Source: Methanomethylicus sp964513415
GTDB taxonomy: Archaea; Thermoproteota; Methanomethylicia; Methanomethylicales; Methanomethylicaceae
DNA: 8,485 bases
Assembly (NCBI GenBank): GCA_964513415.1
Contig: CAZEMX010000084.1
Span: 1 to 8,485 of the forward strand
Direction: 5' to 3'
Of this stretch, positions 6,430 to 8,485 are shown in pieces (the stretch's first letter is position 1; each line of letters opens with the position of its first letter). A model generated the notes under the pieces. It ran no database searches. It was not told the DNA's origin and saw only the letters and a list, made by a program, of their open reading frames with translations. The translations under genes and the position numbers were made by a program.

Positions 6430-7047
6430 ATGCCACCTGATAAAAACCTGGCGGATCTGGGCGAATTCGCCCTGAAGAGCGGAGCGAGCCGTGCTAAGAT
6501 AATAGATACTCGGCAGATCGTCATCGACGAGCGCGTTCAGATGAAGTGCAGGTACCCGCCTTGCGTAAACTACGGGAGGAATCTCATGTGCCCGCCGTTC
6601 ACCCCGCCAGCAAGGGAGTTCGAGGCGATTGTAGCGAAGTACAAGTGCGCGCTGCTGGTCCAGGTGGACGCCGGGATCCCTGAGCAGGTCCTGCCAAAGA
6701 TAAGCAAGGACGGTGCAAAATTGGTGGATATCGTCAAAGAGGATGGGAAGTCAGGGTACAACAAGTATTTGAACGACGACTGGAAGCGATTCCACTCGCT
6801 CATCTCCAACATCGAGCGCGAGTCCTTCAAGAGGGGATACTACCTCTCGCTCGGGCTCGTCATGGGATCCTGCAGGCTCTGCGAGGAGTGCGACACAAAG
6901 AAGGCGTGCGAGCACCCCTACGAGGCGAGGCCGAGCATGGAGGCGATGGGGATCGACGTCTTCAAGACCGCGAAGAACTCTGGGCTGGGCTTCGAGTGGA
7001 ACACCAAGAAATCTATAATGTACAACGGGCTGGTCCTGATCGGGTAG
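6430..7047 (+). CDS. DUF2284 family cysteine-rich metal-binding protein
   Basis: This 205-residue soluble protein belongs to DUF2284, a family predicted to bind metal or an iron-sulfur cluster. Two cysteine groups are visible. The first is CRYPPCVNYGRNLMCPP at residues 40-56 (C40, C45, C54). The second is GSCRLCEECDTKKACEHP at 146-163 (C148, C151, C154, C160), whose CxxCxxCx5C spacing looks like a cluster site. The downstream RPSMEAMGIDVFKTAKNSGL is also typical of the family. The start is uncertain: an ATG at 6400 adds ten residues, but it would overlap the likely TATA box TTTTAT (6393-6398), so the ATG at 6430 is preferred. The gene is separated from the SPFH operon by T-runs and runs convergent with the corrinoid/UroD pseudogene. 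The biochemical role is not established; redox or corrinoid-related duty is only a guess from context. Confidence 0.86.
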   Translation: MPPDKNLADLGEFALKSGASRAKIIDTRQIVIDERVQMKCRYPPCVNYGRNLMCPPFTPPAREFEAIVAKYKCALLVQVDAGIPEQVLPKISKDGAKLVDIVKEDGKSGYNKYLNDDWKRFHSLISNIERESFKRGYYLSLGLVMGSCRLCEECDTKKACEHPYEARPSMEAMGIDVFKTAKNSGLGFEWNTKKSIMYNGLVLIG

Positions 7048-7113
7048 GTCTGCTTCAGGGGGTGCCCGGCTCGACCCGTGCCTGATCCATCAAAATATGC
7101 GCGCGTTGCCGGG

Positions 7114-7132
7114 ATAAAAAAAAGAAAAAGAA
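7114..7132 (-). terminator. T-rich terminator downstream of the methyltransferase remnant
   Basis: On the minus strand a T5 run and a T8 run (7125-7129 and 7116-7123) begin 15 bases beyond the TAA of the pseudogene. It looks like the original terminator of the lost operon, kept intact. Confidence 0.55.
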
Positions 7133-7144
7133 TGAGGAGGGCGG

Positions 7145-7428
7145 TTAGTATCTCCCGAACTCCCTCGCAGCCTTGACTAGCGCATAGACGTTTGCAGTCG
7201 GTGTCCTCGGCGGTAGCTCGCAGCCTACCCCCATTATGTTGGGATAAACGCCTCGCCAGTGTCGTAACTCTTGCTCAGTACCTCCATGCCCTTTGATCAC
7301 CCTTCCATTATTGCGATGTATGGATCAACGCCCGCCTTCAGCGCCTCGTTAGCAAGCCCCGCACAGGCATCCATATCTCCAGCAACGACTGCATTAGTTA
7401 GTTTTTCCATAATTTCTTTTTGTGACAT
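7145..7428 (-). pseudogene. Collapsed corrinoid protein/UroD-family methyltransferase remnant
   Basis: This region is two gene ends fused and broken. From the ATG at 7428 the minus strand encodes 43 residues typical of the helical N-terminal domain of methyltransferase corrinoid proteins (MtbC/MttC-type): MSQKEIMEKL, then AVVAGDMDACAGLANEAL, then GVDPYIAIMEG. A TGA at 7297-7299 then replaces one codon of the usual EGLxKGMEV, and the same frame continues as SKGMEVLSKSYDTGEAFIP. A one-base loss near 7240 shifts the frame, after which NIM completes the corrinoid motif. From about 7231 the reading changes to GVGCELPPRTPTANV and then YALVKAAREFGRY, ending at TAA. That is the usual C-terminus of uroporphyrinogen-decarboxylase-family methyltransferases. 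The B12-binding domain and nearly all of the UroD barrel are missing. Family assignment is by remembered motifs, not by search. Confidence 0.8.
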
Positions 7429-7440
7429 ATTTCGTCACAA
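7420..7440. promoter_or_regulatory. 21-base inverted repeat across the corrinoid start codon
   Basis: TTGTGAC (7420-7426) and GTCACAA (7434-7440) are perfect 7-base arms with a 7-base spacer. The ATG of the corrinoid remnant (7426-7428 on the minus strand) lies at the edge of one arm. If transcription starts about 26 bases after the TTATAAC box near 7465, this dyad covers the start site and start codon. It could be an operator, or an RNA hairpin hiding the start. Either role is inferred. Confidence 0.5.
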
Positions 7441-7461
7441 GATTAATATTTGCTTATTCTG

Positions 7462-7481
7462 TTATAATAGCTTTATTATAA
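7462..7481. repeat. AT-only inverted repeat
   Basis: TTATAATA (7462-7469) and TATTATAA (7474-7481) form perfect 8-base arms around GCTT. In AT-rich DNA such a pair can occur by chance, so this is weaker evidence for a site than the neighbouring dyads. Each arm also resembles a TATA box. Confidence 0.4.
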
Positions 7482-7522
7482 GTTGATGATGAATTATATA
7501 TTTTATAATCCGTGAAATTCAT

Positions 7523-7555
7523 ATTACATTTAGTTATGACATAACCGTATGTAAT
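7523..7555. promoter_or_regulatory. 33-base two-tier dyad (putative operator)
   Basis: An inner palindrome GTTATG-A-CATAAC (7533-7545) and an outer pair ATTACAT (7523-7529)/ATGTAAT (7549-7555) share exactly the same centre, base 7539. Thirteen of sixteen position pairs match. The two tiers, separated by three-base gaps, suggest a site for a dimeric or tetrameric regulator. It lies about 110 bases upstream of the corrinoid remnant's start. No regulator gene is in the window. Confidence 0.5.
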
Positions 7556-7661
7556 TGCTTACTATCTTCAAATATTGATCTGACATCCCGCCTGAATGGT
7601 CCACTGCCTTTCTAAAGCATTGCCCGGAATCTCGAGGACTGCATTGAGCATGATCTGCCGC

Positions 7662-8072
7662 TCATCCCTGCGCCATCAGCATTATCCGCCGCCCGCCCCT
7701 GGGCCCGTCGAGCTCAATGAAGAGGACCCGTTGCCAGGTCCCCAGAACAAGCCTCCCTGCCTTGATGATGAGCGTTACCGCCGGTCCGATGGTAGCCCCG
7801 GCGAGGTGCGCGTCGGCGTTGTCGTCTATCCTGTCGTGCTCCCACCCCGCGCCGCGGGGGTAGTCCTCCCCTATCTTGCGGACGACGTCCTCTTTCAGCC
7901 CCTCCTCCCCCTCGTTCACGACTATGGCGGTCGTCGAATGGAGGGAGAATGCGACGCAGAGCCCGTCCGAGACCCCGCTGCCCCTCACGAAGCCCTCGAT
8001 CTCGCCGGTGATGTCTATTACCTGCTGCCTCTCTGAGGTTGATAGCATGATCTCGCCGAACTTGGTTGCCAT
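7662..8072 (-). CDS. yjbQ: YjbQ/UPF0047 family protein
   Basis: This 136-residue protein belongs to the YjbQ (UPF0047) family, close to the family's normal 130-140 residues. Members form trimers, and some show weak thiamine-phosphate synthase activity; the true physiological role is not settled. Signature residues are all present: FSLHSTTAIVVNEGEEGL at residues 42-59 (His45, Asn53, Glu54), WEHDRIDDNADAHL at 77-90 (His79, His89), and GTWQRVLFIELDGPR at 111-125. The frame is open up to 8204, but the extra residues are not part of the family. The chosen ATG has AGGGGG at 8079-8084 and a TATA box further upstream. It lies 88 bases downstream of the creatininase-family gene on the same strand, with its own promoter signal between. 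Confidence 0.93.
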   Translation of the reverse strand: MATKFGEIMLSTSERQQVIDITGEIEGFVRGSGVSDGLCVAFSLHSTTAIVVNEGEEGLKEDVVRKIGEDYPRGAGWEHDRIDDNADAHLAGATIGPAVTLIIKAGRLVLGTWQRVLFIELDGPRGGRRIMLMAQG

Positions 8073-8078
8073 CTGACG

Positions 8079-8084
8079 CCCCCT
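8079..8084 (-). promoter_or_regulatory. Ribosome binding site deciding the YjbQ start
   Basis: AGGGGG on the minus strand lies six bases before the ATG at 8072. It supports this start over the longer open frame. Confidence 0.55.
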
Positions 8085-8105
8085 GAGTCTGTAACTGCGA
8101 CCATT

Positions 8106-8113
8106 CATATAAA
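8106..8113 (-). promoter_or_regulatory. TATA box upstream of the YjbQ gene
   Basis: TTTATATG on the minus strand is centred about 38 bases before the YjbQ ATG. Transcription would start near 8083, giving a very short leader. It suggests that the YjbQ gene can be transcribed independently of the upstream gene. Confidence 0.5.
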
Positions 8114-8160
8114 CTGGGTTTGCGCCATGCTCGCTCGATGACCCAGCATAAAACATGGGA

Positions 8161-8485
8161 TCATATTCGGTTCCGATCCAGCTTCCGGTCCGCCGTGATA
8201 CCAAGCGCCTTTAGGGTCTCCTTGACGAGCGATACCATATCCTCAACCGCCGCCGCCATCAGCTCCTTGCCGCTATCCTCGTTCGCGGCAGTTGCATCGC
8301 CCGTCAGCGCCCTCTGGTAGACCCTCCGGTCTATTGCCTTCGAGTATACCCTTGCGCGCGGATACTCCGCGTCGAATCTGATCGCATCGCCCATCTTCAC
8401 CTTCCCCTCCGCGACGGCAAGCATCGCGCTAGTCTCGTCCTCTCCTGCATGCCCCGGTGCCTTGAAGAGATATAGCTTCGACGTG
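8161..8485 (-). CDS. Creatininase-family amidohydrolase, C-terminal part
   Basis: The gene is cut by the window edge, and only its last 107 residues are visible. The fragment begins TSKLYLFKAPGHAGEDETSA. The GHAGExETS motif is characteristic of creatininase-family amidohydrolases, where its Glu is a metal ligand. A hydrophilic region with YSKAIDRRVYQRALTGD follows, then a C-terminal helix (VEDMVSLVKETLKAL), as expected at the end of this family. Members include creatinine amidohydrolase and, in archaea, the deformylase ArfB of flavin and F420 synthesis; the fragment cannot distinguish these. The frame is open to the edge; an internal ATG at 8424 is not the true start because the motif lies before it. 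Most of the metal-binding N-terminal domain lies outside the window. Confidence 0.75.
   Translation of the reverse strand, partial: TSKLYLFKAPGHAGEDETSAMLAVAEGKVKMGDAIRFDAEYPRARVYSKAIDRRVYQRALTGDATAANEDSGKELMAAAVEDMVSLVKETLKALGITADRKLDRNRI

Larger units (their letters stand above)
7429..7595. other. AT-rich non-coding region upstream of the corrinoid remnant
   Basis: I find no gene here. By my count 26 of the 120 bases at 7441-7560 are G or C (about 22%), far below the GC-rich genes on both sides. The only gene start facing out of it is the corrinoid remnant at 7428. On the other side the YjbQ gene ends towards it. It therefore looks like the promoter and control region of the former methyltransferase operon. 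It holds several TATA-like sequences (for example TTATAAC on the minus strand near 7465) and three inverted repeats listed separately. Confidence 0.6.

Noticed and set aside
7297..7299. In-frame TGA in the corrinoid remnant read as selenocysteine
   Set aside because: The position corresponds to an ordinary hydrophobic or neutral residue in corrinoid proteins. The frame is also broken further on, and the B12-binding domain is missing. A nonsense mutation in a pseudogene is simpler.
7568..7651. 27-codon minus-strand frame just after the YjbQ stop
   Set aside because: It has a weak ribosome site and no family pattern. It is too short to support without conservation.
7429..7661. Possible tRNA or CRISPR in the largest gene-free stretch
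   Set aside because: I saw no T-loop GTTCGA-type sequence with a matching acceptor stem, and no regularly spaced repeats. The inverted repeats have different sequences and spacings.
7596..8036. Plus-strand open frame of 146 codons opposite the YjbQ gene
   Set aside because: Most of it mirrors a clear YjbQ family gene, and the translation is Pro-rich without recognisable motifs.

Overview
The window looks like a chromosomal segment of an archaeon, probably an anaerobe. Several genes have a TATA-like box about 25 bases upstream of the start codon and no leader. Others have a GGGG-type ribosome binding site. Transcripts appear to end in plain T-runs rather than hairpins. Arginine AGG and isoleucine ATA codons are frequent. 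The families present (DUF2284, a YjbQ-type protein, a creatininase-family protein, a corrinoid protein with a UroD-type methyltransferase, and two small flavodoxins) suit a Bathyarchaeia-like or Methanomassiliicoccales-like lineage, but the sequence alone does not settle the taxon.

Layout. Positions 42-924 (minus) hold a CDP-alcohol phosphatidyltransferase followed by a small membrane protein. Positions 988-1413 (minus) are a short flavodoxin, and 1549-1878 (plus) is a DUF1294 membrane protein. Positions 1951-3755 (minus) hold an MFS transporter followed by a GyrI-like ligand-binding protein, a plausible drug-handling pair. Positions 3955-4458 (minus) are a second flavodoxin related to the first. 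Positions 4629-6319 (plus) form an apparent two-gene operon: a charged, helix-rich protein of unknown function, then an SPFH-domain protein ending in three zinc ribbons. Positions 6430-7047 (plus) are a DUF2284 cysteine-rich protein. Positions 7145-7428 (minus) are a pseudogene. Positions 7429-7595 are a very AT-rich region with several inverted repeats. Positions 7662-8072 (minus) are a YjbQ-family protein, and 8161-8485 (minus) is the C-terminal part of a creatininase-family enzyme cut by the window edge.

The most interesting part is 7111-7595. The minus strand carries the first ~70 codons of a methyltransferase corrinoid protein, damaged by an in-frame TGA and a one-base frameshift. It runs directly into the last ~30 codons of a UroD-family methyltransferase and then a T-rich terminator. 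This reads as the two ends of a corrinoid methyl-transfer operon brought together by an internal deletion. Its apparent control region survives: about 22% GC over 7441-7560, with a 21-base inverted repeat across the start codon and a 33-base two-tier dyad further upstream.

The second point of interest is the helix-rich protein/SPFH-zinc ribbon operon. It resembles in general design the bacterial PspA/YdjI membrane-stress modules. Its outer zinc ribbons share a perfect 37-base duplication.
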